DNA from: Salarias fasciatus
Lineage: Eukaryota > Chordata > Actinopteri > Blenniiformes > Blenniidae
DNA: 64,000 nt
NCBI RefSeq assembly: GCF_902148845.1
Contig: NC_043746.1
Location: 7,229,555 to 7,293,554 of the forward strand
Reading direction: 5' to 3'
The notes beneath the pieces are model-generated. The model was given only the letters and a program-made list of their open reading frames with translations. It ran no database searches and had not been told where the DNA came from. Below are positions 33,701 through 43,402 of this stretch, piece after piece (positions within the stretch are counted from its first letter, which is position 1; each line of letters starts with the position of its first letter). Made by a program: the position numbers and the translations under genes.

Positions 33701-34653
33701 GCTTTGAAATTTACAGTGGTAGCTCAGGAACAAGGCCATGTTATTCTTAGTCCACCATCTGTGTTGTACCTGTGCTGTAGAAACCGGCCCTGGCGAGCCT
33801 CTCGTGCTCGATAGGGTGCTGGACACCTGCAAAGCTTCTGAGTCTCTCCTCCAGACTCCCCATGAGGACGTCTGTGCTTCCACGCTGACTGCTGCTGCCG
33901 CTCTCCTCCTCTATCGGGCCCCCCTGGAATGGGACATTACCCACATCGTGCCCGAGGATGAAAAAGCAGTTGGAGTAATATTTGCTATGTTCGTCCCACG
34001 CGTTGTCCTCCGCTGCCCAGCAGCTCAACATGCCGCCGCAGCAGAAACACTGCACGGAGTCGTCCTGTCCCAAGTAGTAGAAGCCTGCCTGGGCCAGATC
34101 TCGGGGTCTCATCGGATTATTAGAGGGCCACGATGAGAAGGTCTGGAGTCGGGCTTCTTCATTCCTCATGTGAGGGCTTAATGGGTAGGTGCTCTCATCG
34201 ACCACTTCTCCCGTCCTCAGTCGATATTCCATGTCCACTGCGTCCTCGTTGGAGACAGAGCCGTTAGTGAGCGGGGACTCAGAACCGATCCGGTGAATGC
34301 AGCTCAGAAACATGCAAGACGGGGAAACCTGAAACACAGAGGAATGTTGGATTTCTCTATGAATAAAAGAAATAAAGCTGAGCTTAGCCACCTTGTCATT
34401 TCATCACTGTCACCTCCTTGTGCCTCTCGACGGGTGTGTCGTCCTCACACCAGTTCTCCACCGTCTTCTTGCAGCTGAAACAGCGGACACGGTCAGCCTG
34501 GCCAGTGAAGTAGAAACCAGCCCGGGCCAGCTTTTCTGCAGACACCAGCTGGGTCACTCTGGAGCCATGGAACGAGCTGAGACGGCTGTTCATCAGGGAG
34601 AAGTCAGTCCTGTAGTCCGATTCCAATTCACCATCTTGTGCGTGATCACCCAT
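30726..34653 (-). CDS. xiap: X-linked inhibitor of apoptosis (XIAP/BIRC4)
   Basis: XIAP blocks caspases 3, 7 and 9 and is a RING ubiquitin ligase. Seven coding exons: 34653-34414, 34328-33770, 33663-33564, 32424-32346, 31320-31281, 31183-31001, 30919-30726, giving 464 codons (human 497). BIR1 (about 25-90) has zinc ligands C58, C61, H78 and C85. BIR2 keeps [11 protein letters not shown], and the linker before it keeps RLRTGEVVD, the caspase-3 contact strand. BIR3 keeps [20 protein letters not shown] with its IAP-binding Trp. A UBA-like domain ([18 protein letters not shown]) and a C-terminal C3HC4 RING (CKICMDRD...CPICC) follow. I chose the exon 4 acceptor at 32426-32425 because it restores the last BIR3 zinc cysteine. 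It sits upstream of stag2, as in human. Confidence 0.96.
31590..32010 (+). mobile_element. LINE 3' end, probably RTE/Rex-like
   Basis: The sequence lies in the xiap intron between coding exons 4 and 5, opposite to the gene. The plus strand encodes the C-terminal end of a LINE reverse-transcriptase protein: [19 protein letters not shown], then [20 protein letters not shown]. It ends in GGATAAGCGGTAGAAAATGG and a short GGATGGATAGATGG tail. This 3'-terminal fragment is very common in fish genomes. Only the tail is present, as expected for 5'-truncated insertion. The frame is open here, so the copy is not ancient. The clade name is from memory and uncertain. Confidence 0.75.
32555..33498 (-). mobile_element. 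Mariner-type transposon, internally deleted
   Basis: A 944-bp element in the xiap intron between exons 3 and 4, flanked by TA at 32553-32554 and 33499-33500. Its terminal inverted repeats are about 31 bp (CGAGGGTGTACCC left, CGAGGGGGTACCCC right). The minus strand encodes mariner transposase parts: [15 protein letters not shown] near the N terminus, then [32 protein letters not shown] and [17 protein letters not shown]. The segment that normally carries GDESW, with the first catalytic Asp, is absent, joining KKGQMS directly to the central domain. The usual HHDNAPAHTA has become [10 protein letters not shown], losing the second Asp. It is therefore non-autonomous. Confidence 0.9.
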
Positions 34654-36640
34654 TATTGAACAAGGAAATCAAAGGATGGACTGGCTTGAGGAACAGAAAG
34701 TCTGCAGATAAAACAAAAAGAAAAAAATGTTGCAGTCAGTGGGTGTACACAGGTTTATCAGAATATCAGCTACGGGTTAGAAAATATAAGGAAACGACAT
34801 TTCGTGCCAACCCAGTATCGGGCAAGGGACCATATATGGTAACTTCCTAAGTCCCGGTTCTTCTATTCTAAATATGATGAGTTCAGGACAACTACAGAAG
34901 AAACAAAAGCAAGTTGTGCTTCACAATGAAACAGGCCAGCAACTGGAGGAGAAACTACACAAAAAACAAAAACATATGAATCTCCTGCTTTAAACTTATA
35001 CTAGAGACATAATCGTGCAGATTGTGTTACATGAAATATTTAATAATGGAGTATTTCATGGCAGCACTCGCAACTTTTGTTGCAAATAATAGCATATAAA
35101 GAGTGTTTGTATAACTTACAATAGATATTTCATTTTAAAGATATTTTGAGACTATAAAGCACAAAAGCTGTGCATCAACCTCTTAAATTTACAAAACAAG
35201 CTCAAGAAAAATAAATTCAACATATTGGTGTTATTCATGTAAATATTACAATTGCATATCCCTCGATATCTTCTTTTATTCAAATTAATCTGTGACAAGG
35301 ACATTTTCAAACAAAAATCCAGTGTGTGGTAATGTGCGATGATGAATCTTAAGTCATATCTTATCAGAAGTAAGATTACCTCACAGTCACAAGTCTTTAA
35401 CTGATAGAGTTCAGTTTACAGAATGTCCAGACCGAGCAAATAAAGTAAGCATTCAATAACAGACAACAGCCTGTTTGCTGTACATGTTGCATCCTGCCTT
35501 TGAACCCTGGGCTCAATAATGCAGTATAAAAGATGGTATGACAGTATGTTTCTTCAAAACACAAACAATTTGGTGGTGGTATGTATTTCCATGAGGGCCA
35601 AAGCTCTGCTCAGAACTTCCAGACTTTCACAGGATCACTGTGCCTTTAAGAGAAGCAGCCCGTCTGTAATCACATGGAGGAGCTGGATAATCCATGTGAG
35701 GGATGGGCACTTTGGAGGCAGACTTTTGCACAGGGCACCTCATTCGCTGTGGCACAGGAGTGCAGCCCATCCCATAGCAGCCCAACAAATACCGTGCCAG
35801 GCAACAACAATAATAAAAACTTGTCCTTAAGGATCTCAGGAGCAAGTTAGGCAACCACCATGTCGGCTCTGGTTACAATACAAATTAAAATATCAATAGA
35901 GTAGAGGTGTGGCATGATGTTATGGGAACGTTTTGTTAGTTGTTCAGAGATGTCACAACACATCAAAGAAATATCCTTCACACCCTCACTGGTGTCACAT
36001 AATGTTCAGGACCTGCGCTCAACTAAAATGCAAACTTTCCACCATTAGAGCCATTCAGTCCAAAGTCTACTGCAACTGATTAAGCGACTGCTGAAAAAAC
36101 TGATCGAGAGACAGTGCATTTGTATAACTGAAGGATGCAGCTGATTATCTTTGGGCTGTTTTGTGAGCGTTTATTACGCCAGTTGCAAGTTATATATGTG
36201 TATTTAAAAGGAAACAAACATATCAAGCAGTTACGAATTTGCTCCGCATTTCACTGCATGTTAGCAGCTTGTCTGCATTGCTTGGACACAATACTGACAA
36301 GAGAGTAACGACGTGACTCAAACAAAATAGAAAGGACTGGCAGCTCTGCTTTTTTAAATGCCAGCGACCTTACAGGTCTGACATGCTGCTGCTAACACCA
36401 AGCTAACCAACTCTTTAATCTACTGTCCGGGACGGCGTAAAACAAACACAAGTACTTAAATTCGTAAAGCATTTTCAGTTTCACTTGTTTAGGCCGAGGC
36501 TACTATCTGAAATGTGGCGTGTAGACGAGACGGCTAACGCCTCCTGCAAATGTCTGACAGCTAAGTTAGCTTAGCAACTCCGCCTACCGTTAGCTCGCTG
36601 ATGAAGTTACTCGGTTAAATATCGGGGCGAAACCAGGTTG
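34654..36640 (-). other. xiap: xiap 5' UTR intron
   Basis: An acceptor (CTGCAG) at 34703-34702 puts about 48 nt of 5' UTR in front of the start codon. The rest is an AT-rich intron up to a donor near 36649. No other coding exon is evident; several TATA-like and simple AT stretches are present. Confidence 0.6.
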
Positions 36641-36649
36641 GTCACCTCT

Positions 36650-36810
36650 GAGCGGCTCGCAGGCGAGTCTCCGGCAGCACGTCCCCGGGGTGTCACTTCA
36701 GTCGGTCCTTAAAGTGAACATGGTTCGGAGAACCCAGTCAGTTATATGAGACCCAGCTCTGCGGAAGTGAGAGCGGAGGGGACGCACGTAAGCGTTGTGA
36801 CGTCATGAAA
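36650..36810 (-). promoter_or_regulatory. xiap: xiap untranslated first exon and promoter
   Basis: Reading the minus strand, a GC-rich leader ends in CCGCTCAGAG followed by the donor GTGACC at about 36649. A perfect palindromic cAMP response element, TGACGTCA, lies at 36798-36805, close upstream of the likely start site. The position and GC content support a promoter; the exact start is not seen. Confidence 0.55.
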
Positions 36811-36989
36811 TAGAAATATTTTCCGCGGTTTTTCACCAAGGGGGCTTTTATTCTCCACTTTTAATAACACTTTCGAAATTGATTGGGCCAAAAAAAAAAT
36901 TCTTAAAAATCCCTTCTTTTACTAGAACTTTATACGAATTGTGTCTTCGCTCCTTTTGGTGGCTTCAATTTCATTTTAATTTTAAATTG

Positions 36990-38090
36990 TAACTGTAAGA
37001 TTGAAAATCTCCCTGTTAAACTTTCATCCATCCACAAACAGGTACTTTCACTCTGTTTCCTTATCTATAAGTATAACTTCTCACCACATAAATACCTTGT
37101 CTGGAACAACAGAGATCTTTTATAACGAAATACATCCCTTTACATGGAAGATTGGATTAGGCATGGGATTCTGCATGTGGTTCAGTTGGTGAAGGAAGAG
37201 GGATGACTACTCACATACAATGACTTCCTGTCACTATATAACTTTCTAGTTCATGCCAAAGAATTCTCAGTAGTAAATAACACCTTAACACCTTCAGGTA
37301 CTTTGATGTTATGTAAACAATCAGGTGATTTTCCATCCACTTTGATCCCTCTTGCTGATCTGACTGACTCAGCAGTGGGTAAAATCTGTCTTTCACAGTC
37401 ACCAACTCACAGTAAAAAGAAAATCCACAGTTTGTCCCAAATGGAGGTCGTCTCTCTCCTATATGTGATACCCATTGGAACCGTTATGTCCCAGATATTA
37501 AATGACAGAAAATTCTGGATGATTCCACACAAATATTTGATTGAAAATAAGGTCGAGGAAGTGAAGTGTCATTTGAAATTCTCTATAAATGTTATGCAGC
37601 CAGTCGCTATAAGATAAAATTTGATAGAGACATGAATACTAAAGGAGGATCATCCAGAAACTGTAGCACAACTCTTCTGGCACTGCTCTTTCACACAGAA
37701 GTTCTGGAAAGAATTTAGAAGATTTATAATTGACCATATTTTCAAGGACTTCTCTCTGCAATGGGAAAATTCATTGCTTTTTTTTTATTCCCAGAAAGGA
37801 TGTCAAATGCTTTTTTTGTAATAGACCTTTTAGCCAAATTTTTCATTCACAAATATAACTTTTTTAGAAAAATACCTTATTTCCCTGACTTTTTGAAAGA
37901 TAAAGGAACAATATATACAAACAATAGTAGACGCCAGTAACAAGAAGGCTCTCTAAAAGATCAATGTGAATCTTTGCATTTGTTTGTATAATTTAAATAA
38001 CACCCCTGGCAATTTGAATGTGGTTATGTTCATTTTGTATACTTTATCTGTTTGTATGTTGTAGGCTTGTTGTTGTTCAATAATTTTTGT
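36990..38090 (+). mobile_element. Decayed L1/Tx1-like LINE fragment
   Basis: Translating the plus strand in shifting frames gives pieces typical of the C-terminal half of fish L1-like LINE ORF2: LWNN-type then LLTYNDFLSLYNF, GTLMLCKQSG, KFWMIPHKYLIENKVEEVK, ETVAQLFWHCSFTQKFWKEF and LAKFFIHKYNFF. There are several frame changes and stops, so the copy is old. It fills most of the space between the xiap promoter and the psmd10 3' end. No terminal repeats are expected for this class. Confidence 0.75.
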
Positions 38091-38758
38091 TTATAAAAAC
38101 ACAGGGTTTTCATAGGGTGAGACTATGACATTCATTCAAAGTACACAAAGTCACAACAACATCTCTGGCTTTATTCACCTTCTGCCAAACACACATCCTC
38201 ATACACTGACACACATAGGCCCAAGGCATTGTTACATTTCAATTTGCGACTTTTCAAAATCTCACCAGGTGACCAGTATCCAAGCCATATTAATACACAT
38301 TTACACAAATTAAATTAGCTGACAGAAAACATGACTGTGCCAACACCCTTTGCCCGACCAGAAACTGTAAACTGCATCCTGCTCACAAGGGAATCCACCA
38401 ATTACAATTTCCAAAAAAGCCGCACCATTTTTGTCAATGAGGAACTAGGACGGGAATTTCAGTTTTCAGAGCTCTGATTCTTAATAGCTGCTCAGCAAGG
38501 AAACAGAAAATATGTTGTTTTTTCATTTTACACTTCCTCAAATTTAGACTCCATGTCATTCCCACGTAGTTCTCTATTTAGGCACATTACTTTCCAATTT
38601 ATTCCTATTACGCAGTGCTCAATACACTGGCCCACAAATATACCAGTCAGCAGAGAGCAATCACTCATCTAACGTGTGTCAAATTATTTATTCCCAACTA
38701 TTGATGAATAACGATGGAAGGCAGTCGTTCAAGCTTGCCAGGGTTGCTCATGTACAAG
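38091..38758. other. Intergenic, xiap to psmd10
   Basis: A short AT-rich interval between the LINE fragment and the psmd10 poly(A) signal. Nothing recognisable is seen in it. Confidence 0.5.
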
Positions 38759-39097
38759 TTTATTCCAAATATTCGTCATTAACAGGCTGAACAGATTAAT
38801 TCAATCACATTTGCAATTCAAACTTAACAGAAAATAGCCTGTGATGTTGTAAACACTGCATTCAGTGCATGAGTCAGTGTGTTGTTGGTCTTTATAGTTT
38901 AGAAACCCCATTAGTGAAGCTTTTAAGTGTAGTACAAGCAAATTGTTCTCTTTCCTTCACCTTCATCTTCGACCATTCTCTCTTTTTGAAAGCGTCACAC
39001 CAGCCCTCCTCAGCAGGACTGACTGGGAGGACAAGGTTCAGAATTTGGCAATGGAAGAGGTTTGAGCTAGGGCGCCCTTGACAAGTCAGTTCAAGCA
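38759..39097 (-). other. psmd10: psmd10 3' UTR
   Basis: This follows the psmd10 stop codon on the minus strand. An AATAAA signal at 38764-38759 is the likely end. Confidence 0.5.
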
Positions 39098-42000
39098 TCA
39101 TCCCTCCACGATCCGGCGAAGTAAGTTGCCAAGGCTGCCCTTAGCTATCTGAAGAGGGGTCTTCTCCTCCTTGTTCTCAATATAAATGCTGGCACCATGT
39201 TCCACCAGCAGCTTGGCCGCCTCCACTCGCTCCTCATCGCATGCAAGGTGTCTGGAAAAAGAAAGAAAAGGAAAAATCACAGTTTATGCAGAGAGAAAAT
39301 ATTTCAATTAACCTTTTCTTATGGTTTATCCAGCTTTGCAAGGCGGATTCCAAGAGCTGATCACAAGTGTAAGCAAGTAAAAACATATGCAATTTTCATC
39401 ACTGTGAATGCCGACAAGCCATAAGTATTTTCTTTAAGTGCCTAGCTTCTTCCCCCAACCTGAAAACAATCCTAAATTGCCCCCTCAGAGAGTTATGTTT
39501 GTGATTGTGTTAGCAGTGATGGAATGGATTCCTACAACTGTATCATGCAAGAGGTAAACATATATGATAAATCCATGGCTGGGTGTGGAAAACCACAGGT
39601 GAAAATTACGGATCCACACATACAGCGGCGTGTTGCCCTGCGAGTCCTGGATGTTGGTGGAGGCACTCTGTTTGAGAAGCAGCTGGATGAGGCGGTAGTT
39701 GCCCTTAGCAGAAGCTCTGTGAAGTGGAGTCGACTCCAACTTATCGGTGGCGTTGGGATCCGCTCCGTTTTCGAGCAGCAGCAAGGCGATCTAACGAGAC
39801 AGAAACCCACAAAATGAGGAACATTTATATGCAGTGCTTCTTCCGAAACCCACATTTGGTGGTCCTGACTACTCGGTTTCAGAGATGACTGGTTACTAAA
39901 ACCTGAATGTGACCGTGAGAACAACGTGCAAAAGCACAGTTCCTGGAAAAGCGGTGGAAGATGGATGGAGGGATGGACCACAGCTTTGCCATTCATACAG
40001 CAAAAATTACTGAAATAGTACCATCTACATTAAAAAAAACAAAACAAAAAAAAAAGGTTTATTTTTAATAATGGACATAATTTAATTAAAGGCAACATTA
40101 GTAAAAGTCTAATTTGAATTTAATATATACTTTAATAAAAAAAACCTCTCTCTTGGACTGTTAAACTGTGAAAAACAATCCCATCAATAATTAAAAAGAC
40201 TCCTTTCATCAAGAACTCACTGTAGGAAAAAAAAAGTATTTTATTAAACTCTCAGTGGTAACAGTGCTATTAAAAAAGATAGTCGCATTGTTTTAAAATA
40301 TTGTGCTAGAAAAACATTACCAGAGAGCAGATATTTCTCTCTCTGAGCAACACACTCTTTCATATCGAGCAGATTAGACATATTAGAATATAACGATCCT
40401 CTGTCTGATCTGCCAAAGTAGGCTATTTATCAGCAGCAATTAAATAAAAATTCAGCTACAAGAGTACCTAAAAATCCCACAATTCAGTCTGGCTGTTATG
40501 TTTTATATGTCTAATAATTCTATTGAAGAGCTTTTGTCTCTGCATAATTTCATCTTCAATTAATATTTTAGAAGTTTTTTTAAGGTCTATCCAACTTCTA
40601 TATTAGATGGAGCCTTCAGCTGACGGTGGGTGATAGCAGTGCACACCCTGTCCACGTCACCAACCCATCACAGGGACACCATGCAAACTCTATACAGCCC
40701 AACATTAAGTCAAACCAACGGCTACACAACTGTATTTTTAGCTGTATCTTTTATTCATCTCATGTATGTCTTAAAATTGAGGATGAACAGGGTTTTATTG
40801 TGGCTATATATACACATTATGATTGATGTAGGTCTTTATATTTTAAATACTTTGAGCTGTATTTATTCAGTGAAAGATGGAATATAAAGATTGATTAATT
40901 AAATACTACATTCTGAAACTATTCCATCATGCTTGCTGATGTTTTTTTAGCACAGCATCAAGTCCGTTCTAAATAAATTTCTAAATGTGTATAAATCTGC
41001 AGACTGGTTAACTGATGTGATAATACCGAGGGTCTTAAAGTGAAGTCATATCAATATTTGATTTTTGTAAAATCAGTAAGGGAGATCAAGTATCAACATT
41101 TCAGAAAAGCAACGTTCGCTAAACTATTGAAACAACTAGTTTAGTGGTTGTGTTTACATGCATACTTTCCTTTCTGGAGCACCATTCACAAAACTGCTGA
41201 GGGCGCCATTTAGTTAAGAACAAAGGGCTGTCCTAAGCTAAGAGTAGTGGGTGAGTTTCAACCCTGTTGCCAAGAACAACAACCTATTTTGTCAATGAAT
41301 CTGTTTTTGTCTGCGGTTCTTCACTGATCTGTCAAAAAATTTGATTTGATGAGATTAATTCAAGTATTTAATTCCTTTTTTTTTGTGTATTACTATTTAC
41401 TGCACCAGTAATGCATGAGACAAAAAATGAAGAAAATGTAGGATTACATGAGATTTTTTTTGTTTACCTCATATCTATCTTTAGAGGCGGCATAGTGCAG
41501 TGGTGTGCATCCATTTTGGTTGACAGAATTGAGCTGGGCTCCTTTAGATATCAGGGATCTCACGATGTCTTCTCTGCCGGCAGAAGCTGCGATGTGCAGA
41601 GGGGTCCATGAAGCCTGGGGAAATACACACAGCATCAGCAAGCGTGCACACAGATCCACAGTGGATGCTGCTCAAGTAAATGTCCTTTCAGTAGGGTGCA
41701 GATAAGCACGGACCTATTTTTATATCCTATATTTTGGCTTTTAAAAGTTAGACCTAGGTAAGTTTTAAATCAGAAGTGCTGTCACTGTATCAGGAAAGTA
41801 CACTAATCTTGTACTAATCTTCTAATAACAGAAAGTTTAGCAGATCGGGTAGTGTTAAGCTTCCATACTACAGGGAGTAGGACATGTAAGTGTAAACGGT
41901 TCAAAATAAATCAATTTACCATTTAAGTTTCGAAGAAAAGAAAATGAAGAAATTACCAGATAGACTCCTTCTCCCTTATAAACAATTTAATCATTACCTT

Positions 42001-42918
42001 CTATAGCTGACCTGTTTATGGCAAAGGCAGTCCTCGTTATTGTGTAAAACCTTGATAATGTTTATCAGTCATTTCAGGAGGACACACTTTTAGGGACTTC
42101 ATTGAGGATGTCATAAGTTTGGTTAAAAAGGTTCTCGAAGTTGAAAAGCTTGATTTCTCTGATCCCAAAAGAGCAATCTTATGAATTCATAATGTTATAG
42201 GATTTTTGGAATTGTTTATCTGTTAAAATAAAGCAAATTAAAGACCAGCAATGTTCAACTTTGTTCTTCACACATGATAAAAGGAAGTTTTGCTTTATGA
42301 GCCTCAGCCATTTGCTCCTCAAACTGTTCATGTCTCTGCAGATCAGACAGATGGTCTAACAGCAACTTTCCAATCTCCTCTTATAATGTGTTGTATTCTA
42401 TCACAAGCTGTCATGTTTACATGATGCAAAAAAATAAAACTCACATCATCCTGCAGATTCACCTCCACACCCAGGTCGAGGAGAAACTGCACAATGTCAG
42501 TGTGTCCGGCTGAACAGGCCCAGTGCAGAGCGGTTCTCCGGTCCTGAAAAGACAGACCTGCACGTCATCTTCATTTCCCCACATCCTCCTCAGACCCCCA
42601 CATCCTCCTCAGACCCCCACATCATCCCCAGACCCTCAGTCCATCATCCTCAGACCTCCACATCATCCTCAGACCGTCAGTTCATCCTCCTCAGACCCTC
42701 AGATCATTCACCCCCGCACCTTCAGGCTCCCACTTCGTCTTCAGGGGTGTTACAGACTGAATTGCATCCCCTCCTGCTCTGTGGTCTGGATCATGTTTTC
42801 TTACCTGGTCCACTTTGCAGGCGAGCGTTTTATCTGAGAGAATGCACTGCTTTAACTTCTCGAACTGCCCCGTATAGGCTAAATTACAGACCTCTACGTT
42901 TGATACGGAACCCTCCAT
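39098..42918 (-). CDS. psmd10: 26S proteasome assembly chaperone gankyrin (PSMD10)
   Basis: Gankyrin is an ankyrin-repeat chaperone that binds the RPT3 ATPase during assembly of the 19S regulator and also contacts MDM2/RB1. Five coding exons: 42918-42805, 42543-42445, 41614-41468, 39790-39624, 39251-39098, giving 681 nt and 226 codons, exactly the human length. The start reads MEGSVSNVEVCNLAYTGQFE (human MEGCVSNLMVCNLAYSGKLE). Seven ankyrin repeats follow, with RTALHWACSAGHTDIVQFLL, ASWTPLHIAASAGREDIV, NQNGCTPLHYAASKDRYE and the end KTPLQIAKGSLGNLLRRIVEG. All intron phases join cleanly. It shares a short head-to-head promoter with nxt2. Confidence 0.96.
39791..41467 (-). other. psmd10: Large psmd10 intron with repeat scraps
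   Basis: This 1.7-kb AT-rich intron holds no extra coding exon. At about 40610-40690 lies a scrap (CATCACAGGGACACCATGCA) resembling the old interspersed repeat also seen in the nxt2 intron. Confidence 0.45.
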
Positions 42919-43402
42919 ATTCTAAAATAATAATAATAAAAAAAAACAACAAAAAACAACCAAAACAAAACTTCAAGTCCGAATGGTTTGAAAGATAAGC
43001 CGAATGACTCAGGAAATTCTGAATTCTGTTTCCTTTTCGCGCAATTGTTTCTTTTTCAAAATAAAACACCAGTGGCTTTCTGACTTGACATTTGCATTAT
43101 TGGGTTCGGACTGGTGCATAAAAGCGTTGTTATTGTCATTATATATACTCTCTTGTTTAATGAGAGAACATAATAGGCACAAAATAGGATAACTACGTTT
43201 GAAGAAAAATACAAATATTTTATTTTGGTAGTAAAGCATAATGCCCCCGGAAGTAATACATGTAACACAATGGCTGTGATGGTTGCTAACTAAACAAGCT
43301 AAAAGTTGCTGAAATTATTTTTTTTGGGAGCAGCTCATTACATTTTCTTTGTAGTGTTTTATTATAGCAAGTGTCCCAGTTCCTACCGATATATACGTAG
43401 TC
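42919..43402. promoter_or_regulatory. Bidirectional psmd10/nxt2 promoter
   Basis: The two start codons face away from each other with 484 bp between them, so both promoters must lie here unless distal untranslated exons exist. An ETS-type site, CCGGAAGTA, lies at 43247-43255, and an inverted CCAAT box (ATTGG) at 43098-43102; both are common in divergent housekeeping promoters. There is no TATA box in an obvious position. Confidence 0.6.

Noticed and set aside
42560-42720. Tandem CCACATCCTCCTCAGACC-like units in psmd10 intron 1
   Set aside because: A minisatellite-like stretch of about 20-bp degenerate units; real but with no sign of function.
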